64,000 bases of DNA from Terebella lapidaria. Taxonomy: Eukaryota; Annelida; Polychaeta; Terebellida; Terebellidae. Location of the stretch: positions 100,597,515 through 100,661,514 of the forward strand of contig OX424555.1 in NCBI GenBank assembly GCA_949152475.1, given 5' to 3'. Below the pieces are notes generated by a model. It ran no database searches and was not told where the DNA came from. It saw only the letters and a program-made list of their open reading frames with translations. The translations under genes were made by a program, and so were the position numbers. Shown here piece after piece: positions 55,651-63,998 of the stretch; within the stretch, counting starts at the first letter, position 1, and every line of letters starts with the position of its first letter.

Positions 55651-57385
55651 GTAACGTGACGTAGAACCCATTCCTGAGGCGTTCGTCCCGGATGGACCAA
55701 TCTGGAATCCGGACGATCTGACGGGTCGAGACGAGACCAAACGGTGACTCTCTCTGCTCCATGATCTCCACGTAGACGCCGGAGTCTCTCATTTCGGCTG
55801 GCCCCCACTGCTCCGGTCCCCAACGTACTGCATAGTATCTGGCATGCTCCGGGACTGCAGGTGCAAAGACGGATGCGCTCCGTCCCCCAATATTCACCGG
55901 GAAACAATGGGACGGACACGGTTGAGTTGAAGGACCGCCAAACGGGTAGAATGTGTAGGGTGGACTCTGGGTTGGTGCTCGGACTTGGCTCCTTCCGGAC
56001 CGCTCACTGGAAGACTGTCGAGGCCGAGTCTCCACCGGAGACAGGATTCCGGGTGTAGCTCTGGCTTGATCTACCAGGATACTCCTCCGGGCTCTCTGCA
56101 CGTCCGCATGGCTTCGGTCAGACGCGGAAGACTCCATTCCGTCATCCCTAGCCGCTGAACTGGTTCTGCTTCCGGCTACTGCTTGAATGGTTGCCGGTAA
56201 AGTTCTCTCCGTGGATCCTCGGGTCTCCGTCTCACTGACAGCTCTGCTCCGGGTTCCGCCTTTCGCTTTGGTCTCCGGTCTGCCTCCGGATCTGCCAATG
56301 GGTCTGCTGTCCGCTCGGCTATCTGCTCTGCTATCCCTTCTGCTATCGGCTCGGCTATCTGCTCTGCTTTCGGCTCGGCTATCTGCTCTGCTATCGGCTC
56401 GGCCGCTGGATCTGCTTTCTGCTCCGCCTCCGGGCCGGACAATCACGCTGCTCACTGCTCTGCCACTGCTAGTCGTTCTCGGAGGTGGGCTCCGGAAAAG
56501 GTCTTCCTCATCGTCTCTGCTCTGCATTTCCGCAATGTCCGCCACTCCCACTTCTGCCGCTGCTCCGCTGGAACCTTCCTCCAACAGCCGGAACTTGTAG
56601 TCATACACCGCCTTGCCTTTTCCCTTGACGCTGCCTCCTGAAGACTTGGGTGGGGTGTGTCGTTTCTCCTCTCGGCCACGTTCTCCGCCTCGGTCCTTGG
56701 CGCGCTCCGGGCTCTCCTTCCTATATTCCCGGCGTTGATGGCAACCGGATTTATCCGGCGAACGGCTGCGACTCCGCTTCTTTCCGCGGTCTCGATCTGC
56801 TCCGGTACCTCGAGATGGGTCTGGGCTGTTTTTCCGTGAGGTGTTCCGGGAAGAACTCCGGGTCACTGGCGGCTTAACCGGCTTTGGGTCTCCCGGTTCT
56901 TGCAACTCGTCTTCACTTGCCATTATTTTCAGCTCCGCTTCTTCCGAAATGCTCTCCGCCTCCGGGGACGAAACGTCGGCTGCTAGTGTGGCCACCGACT
57001 GGGTACCGGAACGGTAAGGGGTCCGGGACGAAACCGAACCTCCCGACTCCGACTCCGTATCCGACAACTGGTCAAGCCATGTTACCGGCTTTTTGCATTT
57101 CCGTGGGGTCATCTTGGACCGGAGGCTTTTCTCCTCAAACTGCTCTCTGCCAACCCTCAGTGGAATCGGGTTCGCGTCCATTGCGTGTCGGGACTGCAGA
57201 TGCTTCTGTGTCCCCTCTTTCCGTCTGCTCCAATGGTCACACTGCGGACAGGCGAAGATGGTGACTTCACTCGTGTGCTGCTCCGTGACATGCCGGAGCA
57301 ACGTGTGCTTGCTCTTGAACTCTAGGTTGCAGTCTCCACACCGGTGAGGGTGGGGCTTGCGGGGTGTTGTCTTTACTTTCGGCAT
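55619..57385 (-). CDS. C2H2 zinc-finger, Arg/Ser-rich protein, copy 1
   Basis: 588 codons, intact. Two C2H2 fingers stand at the N-terminus: C16-x2-C19-x12-H32-x4-H37 and C46-x2-C49-x12-H62-x4-H67. An acidic Ser/Glu stretch follows, then a long Arg/Ser-rich region with KKRSRSRSPDKSG and many charged residues (about 170-260). An unusual run of SRADSRAE-type four-residue repeats lies at about 325-365. A folded-looking C-terminal segment of 75 residues follows (HARYYAVRWGPEQWGPAEMR to the end). The fingers suggest nucleic-acid binding and the RS part nuclear or RNA-related contacts; the function is inference. The start at 57385 is the first ATG, about 75 bp after a TATA box. The stop codon overlaps a GTAAGT donor-like site. 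Copy 2 differs at about six residues. I do not recognise the gene. Confidence 0.75.
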   Translation of the reverse strand: MPKVKTTPRKPHPHRCGDCNLEFKSKHTLLRHVTEQHTSEVTIFACPQCDHWSRRKEGTQKHLQSRHAMDANPIPLRVGREQFEEKSLRSKMTPRKCKKPVTWLDQLSDTESESGGSVSSRTPYRSGTQSVATLAADVSSPEAESISEEAELKIMASEDELQEPGDPKPVKPPVTRSSSRNTSRKNSPDPSRGTGADRDRGKKRSRSRSPDKSGCHQRREYRKESPERAKDRGGERGREEKRHTPPKSSGGSVKGKGKAVYDYKFRLLEEGSSGAAAEVGVADIAEMQSRDDEEDLFRSPPPRTTSSGRAVSSVIVRPGGGAESRSSGRADSRADSRAESRADSRADSRRDSRADSRADSRPIGRSGGRPETKAKGGTRSRAVSETETRGSTERTLPATIQAVAGSRTSSAARDDGMESSASDRSHADVQRARRSILVDQARATPGILSPVETRPRQSSSERSGRSQVRAPTQSPPYTFYPFGGPSTQPCPSHCFPVNIGGRSASVFAPAVPEHARYYAVRWGPEQWGPAEMRDSGVYVEIMEQRESPFGLVSTRQIVRIPDWSIRDERLRNGFYVTLHWSYINEQSW

Positions 57386-57461
57386 TCTGATTCTCTGCTT
57401 TGAGACGATGTTGACTCAGCTACAGCAAACTGCCTTCTGCATCCGGTAACAGCTATCTGCC

Positions 57462-57514
57462 CCTTTTTATAATCTCTGGAAGTCACGTGACTGACTTATC
57501 TGCTTGATGATTGG
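57462..57514 (-). promoter_or_regulatory. Promoter of zinc-finger gene copy 1: TATA, E-box, CCAAT
   Basis: Minus-strand TATAAAAAGG (57462-57471), CACGTG (57484-57489) and CCAAT (57510-57514) lie upstream of the ATG at 57385 in the standard order for a compact polymerase II promoter. Confidence 0.72.
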
Positions 57515-57559
57515 CTGCTCAGCAAACTGCAACTCCTCCTGGTGGTCTTCTTGGATAAA

Positions 57560-57587
57560 TATTTTTTTTTTTTTTTTTTTTTTTTCA
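57560..57587. repeat. Poly(T) tract at the duplication joint
   Basis: A run of about 28 T after GGATAAATA, immediately followed by the start of copy 2. Read on the minus strand it is a poly(A) run just upstream of the promoter of copy 1. Confidence 0.9.
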
Positions 57588-58057
57588 CTATGATCAACCT
57601 GAACTCAAACATGATATTTCGACCTAATTTTTTCGGGCAGAAGGCCTGAGACCGCCTATGGAAACTCTGATATATATGGGGTTTTTTTTCGAAGGGGGGG
57701 GGGACCTGAACCCAGTAAATCCCCCTCTAAATTCGCTACTGTATATAGACCCCCTTGTTCGTTTCCGAGATTTTTTAATTTTGATCGCTGATTGTCAACA
57801 AACAGTTCGATACTAAAACATCTTTGTGCAATTTATTTCCGAGTAAAATAATCAATAGTAACAGCATAGATGGCTATGGCAACAGTACGTTCTCGCTGCT
57901 CGCGCCTCCAAAGATTGTTACATGTATATTAGGGCTGCGTACACATCAACTGGAGGGATGGCTATCATGTGCAAAACGGAAATTAACGCGATCTCTTTGG
58001 CGTGTCTTCTTCAGGAGTGTCGATATTCAGGAGTGTCGATATTCTTCAGGAGTGTCG

Positions 58058-58918
58058 ATGACGCCAGTGTGTCTTTGGATAAACTATTTGGTTGGGCTTT
58101 GTTTCTATTGCAAAATGTTGTTCTTTACGTTTCTTATTGGCATCATCAAAATCTGATTGTATTGGTGGTAATAGATTGATACTTACATTCATACCACTGA
58201 GTCGGTGTCACTGCTGGCGGACGTTAAATCTGTCCCCGAGGATACCATCAACTCAGTAGCCTTCTGGCTTGTGATTGGGTACTTTTGTACTTGTCATATA
58301 TCTATTCCATGGGGTTAGTTTCGGATTTCTAAATTATTTTCATAGGTTGTTGGGCAGTTGTATGCTAATTCCATCAGGTGTACAGTAGAAACAACTACAT
58401 TTAACACACTGTCTGCCCCTGATGACGCCAGTGTGTCTTTGGATAAACTATTTGGTTGGGCTTTGTTTCTATTGCAAAATGTTGTTCTTTACGTTTCTTA
58501 TTGGCATAATCAAAATCTGATTGTATTAGTGGTAATAGATTGATACTTACATTCATACCACTGAGTCGGTGTCACTGCTGGCGGACGTTAAATCTGTCCC
58601 CGAGGATACCATCAACTCAGTAGCCTTCTGGCTTGTGATTGGGTACTTTTGTACTTGTCATGTATCTATTCCATGGGGTTAGTTTCGGATTTCTAAATTA
58701 TTTTCATAGGTTGTTGGGCAGTTGTATGCTAATTCCATCAGGTGTACAGTAGAAACAACTACATTTAACACACTGTCTGCCCCTGATGACGCCAGTGTGT
58801 CTTTGGATAAACTATTTGGTTGGGCTTTGTTTCTATTGCAAAATGTTGTTCTTTACGTTTCTTATTGGCATCATCAAAATCTGATTGTATTGGTGGTAAT
58901 AGATTGATACTTACATTC
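58058..58918 (+). repeat. 364-bp dispersed repeat family, block D, inside copy 2
   Basis: GATGACGCCAGTGTGTCTTT occurs at about 58058, 58422 and 58786, giving a period of 364 bp. The block starts and ends in the middle of a unit. At its left edge CAGGAGTGTCGATATTC is repeated two to three times. The right edge joins TTACATTCAGGCGCATAAAG, so the insertion point shares ATTCAG with copy 1 at 55392. Confidence 0.92.
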
Positions 58919-58951
58919 AGGCGCATAAAGAGGGGGGGGGGGGGCAGGTGT

Positions 58952-59172
58952 AGATAGCACGCAACAATGTGTGAGAACTTACCGTGACTGTGCATAAATA
59001 TATGACTAATGTAACGTGTATCTGAATATAACAGATAGCATGCGACAGTGTGCGAGAACTTACCACGACTGTTCATTAATATATGACTAATGTAACATGT
59101 ATCTGAATATAACAGCTAGCACGCGACAGAGTGTGAGAACTTACCACGACTGTTCATTAATATATGACCAAT
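58952..59172 (-). repeat. 81-bp tandem repeat at the 3' end of zinc-finger gene copy 2
   Basis: Three units as at 55430-55650, with very few differences. The unit next to the gene again supplies the last codons and the stop codon. Confidence 0.85.
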
Positions 59173-60907
59173 GTAACGTGACGTAGAACCCATTCCTGAG
59201 GCGTTCGTCCCGGATGGACCAATCTGGAATCCGGACGATCTGACGGGTCGGGACGAGACCAAACGGTGACTCTCTCTGCTCCATGATCTCCACGTAGACG
59301 CCGGAGTCTCTCATTTCGGCTGGCCCCCACTGCTCCGGTCCCCAACGTACTGCATAGTATCTGGCATGCTCCGGGACTGCAGGTGCAAAGACGGATGCCC
59401 TCCGTCCCCCAATATTCACCGGGAAACAATGGGACGAACACGGTTGAGTTGAAGGACCGCCGAACGGGTAGAATGTGTAGGGTGGACTCTGGGTTGGTGC
59501 TCGGACTTGGCTCCTTCCGGACCGCTCACTGGAAGACTGTCGAGGCCGAGTCTCCACCGGAGACAGGATTCCGGGTGTAGCTCTGGCTTGATCTACCAGG
59601 ATACTCCTCCGGGCTCTCTGCACGTCCGCATGGCTTCGGTCAGACGCGGAAGACTCCATTCCGTCATCCCTAGCCGCTGAACTGGTTCTGCTTCCGGCTA
59701 CTGCTTGAATGGTTGCCGGTAAAGTTCTCTCCGTGGATCCTCGGGTCTCCGTCTCACTGACAGCTCTGCTCCGGGTTCCGCCTTTCGCTTTGGTCTCCGG
59801 TCTGCCTCCGGATCTGCCAATGGGTCTGCTGTCCGCTCGGCTATCTGCTCTGCTATCCCTTCTGCTATCGGCTCGGCTATCTGCTCTGCTTTCGGCTCGG
59901 CTATCTGCTCTGCTATCGGCTCGGCCGCTGGATCTGCTTTCTGCTCCGCCTCCGGGCCGGACAATCACGCTGCTCACTGCTCTGCCACTGCTAGTCGTTC
60001 TCGGAGGTGGGCTCCGGAAAAGGTCTTCCTCATCGTCTCTGCTCTGCATTTCCGCAATGTCCGCCACTCCCACTTCTGCCGCTGCTCCGCTGGAACCTTC
60101 CTCCAACAGCCGGAACTTGTAGTCATACACCGCCTTGCCTTTTCCCTTGACGCTGCCTCCTGAAGACTTGGGTGGGGTGTGTCGTTTCTCCTCTCGGCCA
60201 CGTTCTCCGCCTCGGTCCTTGGCGCGCTCCGGGCTCTCCTTCCTATATTCCCGGCGTTGATGGCAACCGGATTTATCCGGCGAACGGCTGCGACTCCGCT
60301 TCTTTCCACGGTCTCGATCTGCTCCGGTACCTCGAGATGGGTCTGGGCTGTTTTTCCGTGAGGTGTTCCGGGAAGAACTCCGGGTCACTGGCGGCTTAAC
60401 CGGCTTTGGGTCTCCCGGTTCTTGCAACTCGTCTTCACTTGCCATTATTTTCAGCTCCGCTTCTTCCGAAATGCTCTTCGCCTCCGGGGACGAAACGTCG
60501 GCTGCTAGTGTGGCCACCGACTGGGTACCGGAACGGTAAGGGGTCCGGGACGAAACCGAACCTCCCGACTCCGACTCCGTATCCGACAACTGGTCAAGCC
60601 GTGTTACCGGCTTTTTGCATTTCCGTGGGGTCATCTTGGACCGGAGGCTTTTCTCCTCAAACTGCTCTCTGCCAACCCTCAGTGGAATCGGGTTCGCGTC
60701 CATTGCGTGTCGGGACTGCAGATGCTTCTGTGTCCCCTCTTTCCGTCTGCTCCAATGGTCACACTGCGGACAGGCGAAGACGGTGACTTCACTCGTGTGC
60801 TGCTCCGTGACATGCCGGAGCAACGTGTGCTTGCTCTTGAACTCTAGGTTGCAGTCTCCACACCGGTGAGGGTGGGGCTTGCGGGGTGTTGTCTTTACTT
60901 TCGGCAT
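59141..60907 (-). CDS. C2H2 zinc-finger, Arg/Ser-rich protein, copy 2
   Basis: 588 codons, intact and collinear with copy 1. Both fingers keep all eight Cys and His ligands. About six residues differ from copy 1, for example Ile43 to Val beside the second finger, Trp to Arg in PVTWLDQ, Glu to Lys in PEAESIS, and Ser to Pro in GLVSTRQ. Replacement changes appear at least as frequent as silent ones, which suggests weak or relaxed constraint since duplication, although no stop or frameshift has arisen. The gene lies 3' (on the minus strand) of the 228-codon zinc-finger gene, separated by a poly(A) run and its own promoter. Function unknown. Confidence 0.75.
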   Translation of the reverse strand: MPKVKTTPRKPHPHRCGDCNLEFKSKHTLLRHVTEQHTSEVTVFACPQCDHWSRRKEGTQKHLQSRHAMDANPIPLRVGREQFEEKSLRSKMTPRKCKKPVTRLDQLSDTESESGGSVSSRTPYRSGTQSVATLAADVSSPEAKSISEEAELKIMASEDELQEPGDPKPVKPPVTRSSSRNTSRKNSPDPSRGTGADRDRGKKRSRSRSPDKSGCHQRREYRKESPERAKDRGGERGREEKRHTPPKSSGGSVKGKGKAVYDYKFRLLEEGSSGAAAEVGVADIAEMQSRDDEEDLFRSPPPRTTSSGRAVSSVIVRPGGGAESRSSGRADSRADSRAESRADSRADSRRDSRADSRADSRPIGRSGGRPETKAKGGTRSRAVSETETRGSTERTLPATIQAVAGSRTSSAARDDGMESSASDRSHADVQRARRSILVDQARATPGILSPVETRPRQSSSERSGRSQVRAPTQSPPYTFYPFGGPSTQPCSSHCFPVNIGGRRASVFAPAVPEHARYYAVRWGPEQWGPAEMRDSGVYVEIMEQRESPFGLVPTRQIVRIPDWSIRDERLRNGFYVTLHWSYINEQSW

Positions 60908-60983
60908 TCTGATTCTCTGCTTTGAGACGATGTTGACTCAGCTACAGCAAACTGCCTTCTGCATCCGGTAACAGCTATCTGCC

Positions 60984-61036
60984 CCTTTTTATAATCTCTG
61001 GAAGTCACGTGACTGACTTATCTGCTTGATGATTGG
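60984..61036 (-). promoter_or_regulatory. Promoter of zinc-finger gene copy 2: TATA, E-box, CCAAT
   Basis: Minus-strand TATAAAAAGG (60984-60993), CACGTG (61006-61011) and CCAAT (61032-61036), identical to copy 1 and with the same spacing as in the 228-codon gene's promoter. Confidence 0.72.
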
Positions 61037-61083
61037 CTGCTCAGCAAACTGCAACTCCTCCTGGTGGTCTTCTTGGATAAATA

Positions 61084-61113
<30 letters not shown>
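61084..61113. repeat. Poly(T) tract at the right border of the duplication
   Basis: About 28-30 T. On the minus strand it is a poly(A) run lying about 90 bp after the stop codon of the 228-codon gene. Confidence 0.9.
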
Positions 61114-61114
<1 letters not shown>

Positions 61115-61200
61115 CTAACTGCCACCGCTTCTCCCGTCTCCGCCAAACTGCCAACCGCCTCCGTCTACTGCCACACTGCCAACCGCCTCCGTTAACCGCC

Positions 61201-61887
61201 TCAGGGTTCCTCCTCGCCCGCGGTGAAATATTCCGAAGTCTCGGATTCTGTGTCCGGGGTGGGAGAAGGTGGTTTATACCCCCACACCCGGATCTCTTCT
61301 TCCCAGTCCTTCGCCGGCTGAGCTTCTCCGTCCGGTTCCGCTGATATCTCTCTTTCCCAGTCTTCTGGAGGTGTGTCTTCCGCTGCCCGGAGACAGCCCT
61401 GCGGATCCGGAGCCCAACCTGGTGGGTTGATCGGTTCCGGCCGTCCGATGGGAGCGGCTGCTCCGGCATCCCAGTCTGTTCCGTACGGGAGTTGATGAAG
61501 GGACGGAACAGGAACCGGAGGCTGTACCGGGGAACGAGTCAGGAATCTGCGGAAGCGGTTCTGTCGGGACTTCGTAGCAATCCCTCTCCGGGCTGAGGCG
61601 AACGTTCCAACCCGGTTCAGTGTCCATTCGTCCTGAGGAGGACGGTATTCTGCAGGGTACGTCCATCCATGCGCCTCCCGGAGATGTCTCCGTAAATCAC
61701 AGGCCCGATTTCCGTAGAAGGAACACAGGCAGCAATAGTACTTCTGGGCCGGGCAGACGTGTCCTCTCTTATCTCTCGCGCCCGCAAACATCCGGTCACA
61801 CTTCTTACAGTACCGCCACAGCTCTTTCGTCCGGTTGCCCATCTCCGTCCCATTGGGGCCGCCACCTCGCCTTTGCTGGAGCGCCAT
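61201..61887 (-). CDS. Small zinc-finger protein, 228 codons
   Basis: Near the N-terminus are two zinc-binding units: C27-x2-C30-x12-H43-x-C45 (C2HC type) and C52-x2-C55-x12-H68-x4-H73 (C2H2). The second reads CCLCSFYGNRACDLRRHLRE. The rest is Pro-rich and then acidic, with two similar segments (PEDWEREISAE and AKDWEEEIRVW) that look like an internal duplication, and an acidic C-terminus (DTESETSEYF). The start chosen is the ATG at 61887, about 235 bp after a TATA box. The gene stands between the integrase of Gypsy C and the two 588-codon genes, all on the minus strand, and shares its promoter layout with the latter. Not recognised; accessory gene of a mobile element or host gene. Confidence 0.6.
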   Translation of the reverse strand: MALQQRRGGGPNGTEMGNRTKELWRYCKKCDRMFAGARDKRGHVCPAQKYYCCLCSFYGNRACDLRRHLREAHGWTYPAEYRPPQDEWTLNRVGTFASARRGIATKSRQNRFRRFLTRSPVQPPVPVPSLHQLPYGTDWDAGAAAPIGRPEPINPPGWAPDPQGCLRAAEDTPPEDWEREISAEPDGEAQPAKDWEEEIRVWGYKPPSPTPDTESETSEYFTAGEEEP

Positions 61888-62122
61888 CCGGAAAAGCCGG
61901 GAAACAAAAGTTGTCTATCTACTGCACCGCTTTTACTGCACCGCTTCTGCTGCACCGCTTCTCTGGACTGCTGGTCTTCCGAGAAACACTTAGTCGTTTT
62001 TCACTGCAAAATCTGCCACAGCCGGAAAATACTGGACTTGATTCGATTCCGCCAAACTTTAACAGCGATGTGCACAGCTCGAGGTCTGATCTTCAACTGC
62101 TCTCAGAGCCCGATTTCAAGGC

Positions 62123-62193
62123 CCTTTTATACCCTTTCTGCTCACGTGACTGGAAAAGCTCCACGCTGATTGGCTGCCTCAGGAGTGACGTCA
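62123..62193 (-). promoter_or_regulatory. Promoter of the 228-codon gene: TATA, E-box, CCAAT, CRE
   Basis: Minus-strand TATAAAAGG (62123-62131), CACGTG (62143-62148), CCAAT (62169-62173) and the palindromic CRE TGACGTCA (62186-62193). The gap between CACGTG and CCAAT equals that in the 588-codon genes. The site could also be the U3 part of an LTR of Gypsy C. Confidence 0.65.
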
Positions 62194-62942
62194 CAATTAT
62201 GCAAAAACTCAACCGTTAACCGAGAGGTGTCCGTATCCGGCTCAACCGACTTCTCCGGGTTTTTCCGGCTCCCTTTCAACTGCTTCTCCGAGCGAAGTAT
62301 CTGCAATTTTGAAGTATCTCTGCCATCAGGAGGGTTGAATAGAGTCTCAGCCAGTTGAATCTGCCTGCCAGACGAACATCTAGACTGCAAGTTGGGCGTT
62401 TCCGCCATCTGTACTGCTTCGTCAACTGCATATCTACTCACTGGTATTACTGCTTGTCGACACTGGAAACTGCATACATTCTTGTCCAGAAGGAGGGCCC
62501 TTCCTATCTGGAATGATGTTTCACCGCTTCTGTCGATCTGCAGCCGGTTTGCTGTCTCTGCTAAGTGGAAACTCCGGTTGGATGTCACAGCCGGAAAACT
62601 TTTCCGTCTTAATTCTCTGAATACGGAAGACGTGTAGCTGCTTCTCTGGAGATACTAGACCGCTAACCCAGGTTCTTCTGGACCCCTGGCCGCTACCCTG
62701 AACTGGTTGACTATGCGCTCAACCCAGTCAGAACCTCTAGGATGTCTCTATCCAGTCTCTGCACCGCTTTCCGCTCTGCTTCCTTTCTCCGCCCTGCTTC
62801 CGGAACCAGCACTTGCTCACTGTTCCGACTTCTTGCGGTCGCTTTCTGCCGGAACTCAACGTTTTACCAGGGTCTCAGCTATCTCCTTCTCCTGCTCTAC
62901 AGCTCACTCCGTCTTCTCATATTTCTTCGTTCCTCTGCGGCT
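62194..62942. other. Region between Gypsy C integrase and the zinc-finger promoter
   Basis: Purine-rich on the minus strand. One 148-codon minus frame (62142-62588) runs into the promoter elements and has no recognised domain. The 3' LTR of Gypsy C is expected here or further left, but I could not define its ends without the partner LTR. Confidence 0.4.
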
Positions 62943-63998
62943 TTACTCCGAGTCCGTATCCGACTCAGAAACCGTCTGTTCCGACTCCGGAACACTACTC
63001 TGCTTCGGCGGCTCCGTCTGCCTCCAGGAATCCGCCATTCTCTGCTTCATCCATCTCGGATGCTTGACACCATTATACAGTTTCAGCAAATCGAAGTGAA
63101 CCACCTTCTGCCGAGTTTCACTCTCTGCAATCTCGTAGGTCACGTCGGTAAATCTGCTCAGCACTAGCTTTGGACCGCCCCACTTCCTCTGCAACTTCTT
63201 CCGAGTTCTGACTGCCATCCACACTCGGTCTCCTGGCTGGAACTGATTGTCGACCTTCCTCCGGTCGTACAGCTTCTTCTGCCGTTCCATCTCTCTGCCA
63301 GATTTCGCTCGAACCGCCTTGTATACCGCTTCTAGTCGCTCCCGGAGCTGACTGCCATACTCTGTTACTTCTGCTGTCGATTCGCCCGGCAGCCTGCCAA
63401 TCAGTAACTCTAATGGAGTGTTGACTTCTCTGTCCAGCATCAGCAAATTGGGACTCTGCCCGGTTGTCTCCTGCGGGGTACTCCGGTAAGCTGCCATCGC
63501 CAACGGTACTAGCTGATCCCAGTTGGTCTGCCGCTCGCTTACGTACAGGCTCAGGATCTGCTGCAGCGTCCGGTTGAATCGCTCAATGAAACCGTCCGAC
63601 TGAGGTCGGAAAGCGGTTGTCCGTGTCTTGTGAATCCCCAGGATTCTGCAAACATTTCTCAGCAAGTCGGACTCGAAATTTCTGCCTTGGTCGGTGTGTA
63701 TCTCCATCGGGATGCCGTACCGCGCTGCAAACTGGTTGACGAATATGTCCGCAACCGTCACCGCTTCCTGATTCGGCATCGGGTATGCCTCTACCCACTT
63801 GGTGAAGTAATCACCGATTACTAAGATGTACCGGTTCCCCCGGGTGGATTTAGGTAACGGACCCATCACGTCCATTGCCACCCTCTCCATGGGAGCTCCA
63901 ACCCGGTATTTCTGCATCGGAGATCGTTTCAAGTTCTGCATACTTCTTGACGCACATTCGTCACAGCTCAGCACCCACTGCTTTATGTCCCGCATCAT
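62943..63998 (-). CDS. pol: Integrase of Gypsy element C, partial, runs off the window
   Basis: A 351-codon frame that is open to the right edge. It shows the end of the zinc domain (SCDECASRS), the full catalytic triad D43 (AMDVMGPLP), D103 (HTDQGRNFES) and E139 (GFIERFNRT) with 35 residues between the last two, and the GPY/F-type C-terminal module (RKWGGPKLVLSRFTDVTYEI). This is the usual Ty3/Gypsy integrase, which joins element cDNA to the chromosome. The core looks whole. The frame ends in an acidic Ser/Glu tail. No env-like frame follows; instead there are zinc-finger genes. Old element, described as a fossil. Confidence 0.92.
   Translation of the reverse strand: MMRDIKQWVLSCDECASRSMQNLKRSPMQKYRVGAPMERVAMDVMGPLPKSTRGNRYILVIGDYFTKWVEAYPMPNQEAVTVADIFVNQFAARYGIPMEIHTDQGRNFESDLLRNVCRILGIHKTRTTAFRPQSDGFIERFNRTLQQILSLYVSERQTNWDQLVPLAMAAYRSTPQETTGQSPNLLMLDREVNTPLELLIGRLPGESTAEVTEYGSQLRERLEAVYKAVRAKSGREMERQKKLYDRRKVDNQFQPGDRVWMAVRTRKKLQRKWGGPKLVLSRFTDVTYEIAESETRQKVVHFDLLKLYNGVKHPRWMKQRMADSWRQTEPPKQSSVPESEQTVSESDTDSE

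Larger units (their letters stand above)
54949..57587. repeat. 2.64-kb segmental duplication, copy 1
   Basis: CACTATGATCAACCTGAACT at 54949 to the poly(T) run at 57560-57587 is repeated from 57588 with about 99% identity by eye. The copy holds one zinc-finger gene, its promoter, the 81-bp tandem units and a poly(G) stretch. It lacks the 364-bp units found in copy 2. Confidence 0.93.
57588..61113. repeat. Segmental duplication, copy 2, enlarged by 364-bp repeats
   Basis: Same content as copy 1 plus about 890 bp of 364-bp family units at 58058-58918. The join between copies is poly(T) directly followed by CACTATG. Copy 2 also ends in poly(T) (61084-61113), after which unrelated sequence starts. 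Confidence 0.93.

Noticed and set aside
56187-56600. Plus-strand frames of 137 codons opposite the zinc-finger genes (also 59709-60122)
   Set aside because: They are antisense shadows of the SRAD-type repeat region. Leu/Ser-rich low-complexity translation only.
62142-62588. 148-codon minus frame between integrase and the 228-codon gene
   Set aside because: It has no recognised domain and runs into the promoter elements at 62123-62193.
62943-63998. Integrase as a Polinton or Ginger transposase
   Set aside because: The GPY/F-type C-terminal module and motif wording are those of Ty3/Gypsy integrase, and no Polinton capsid, protease or polymerase gene is present nearby.
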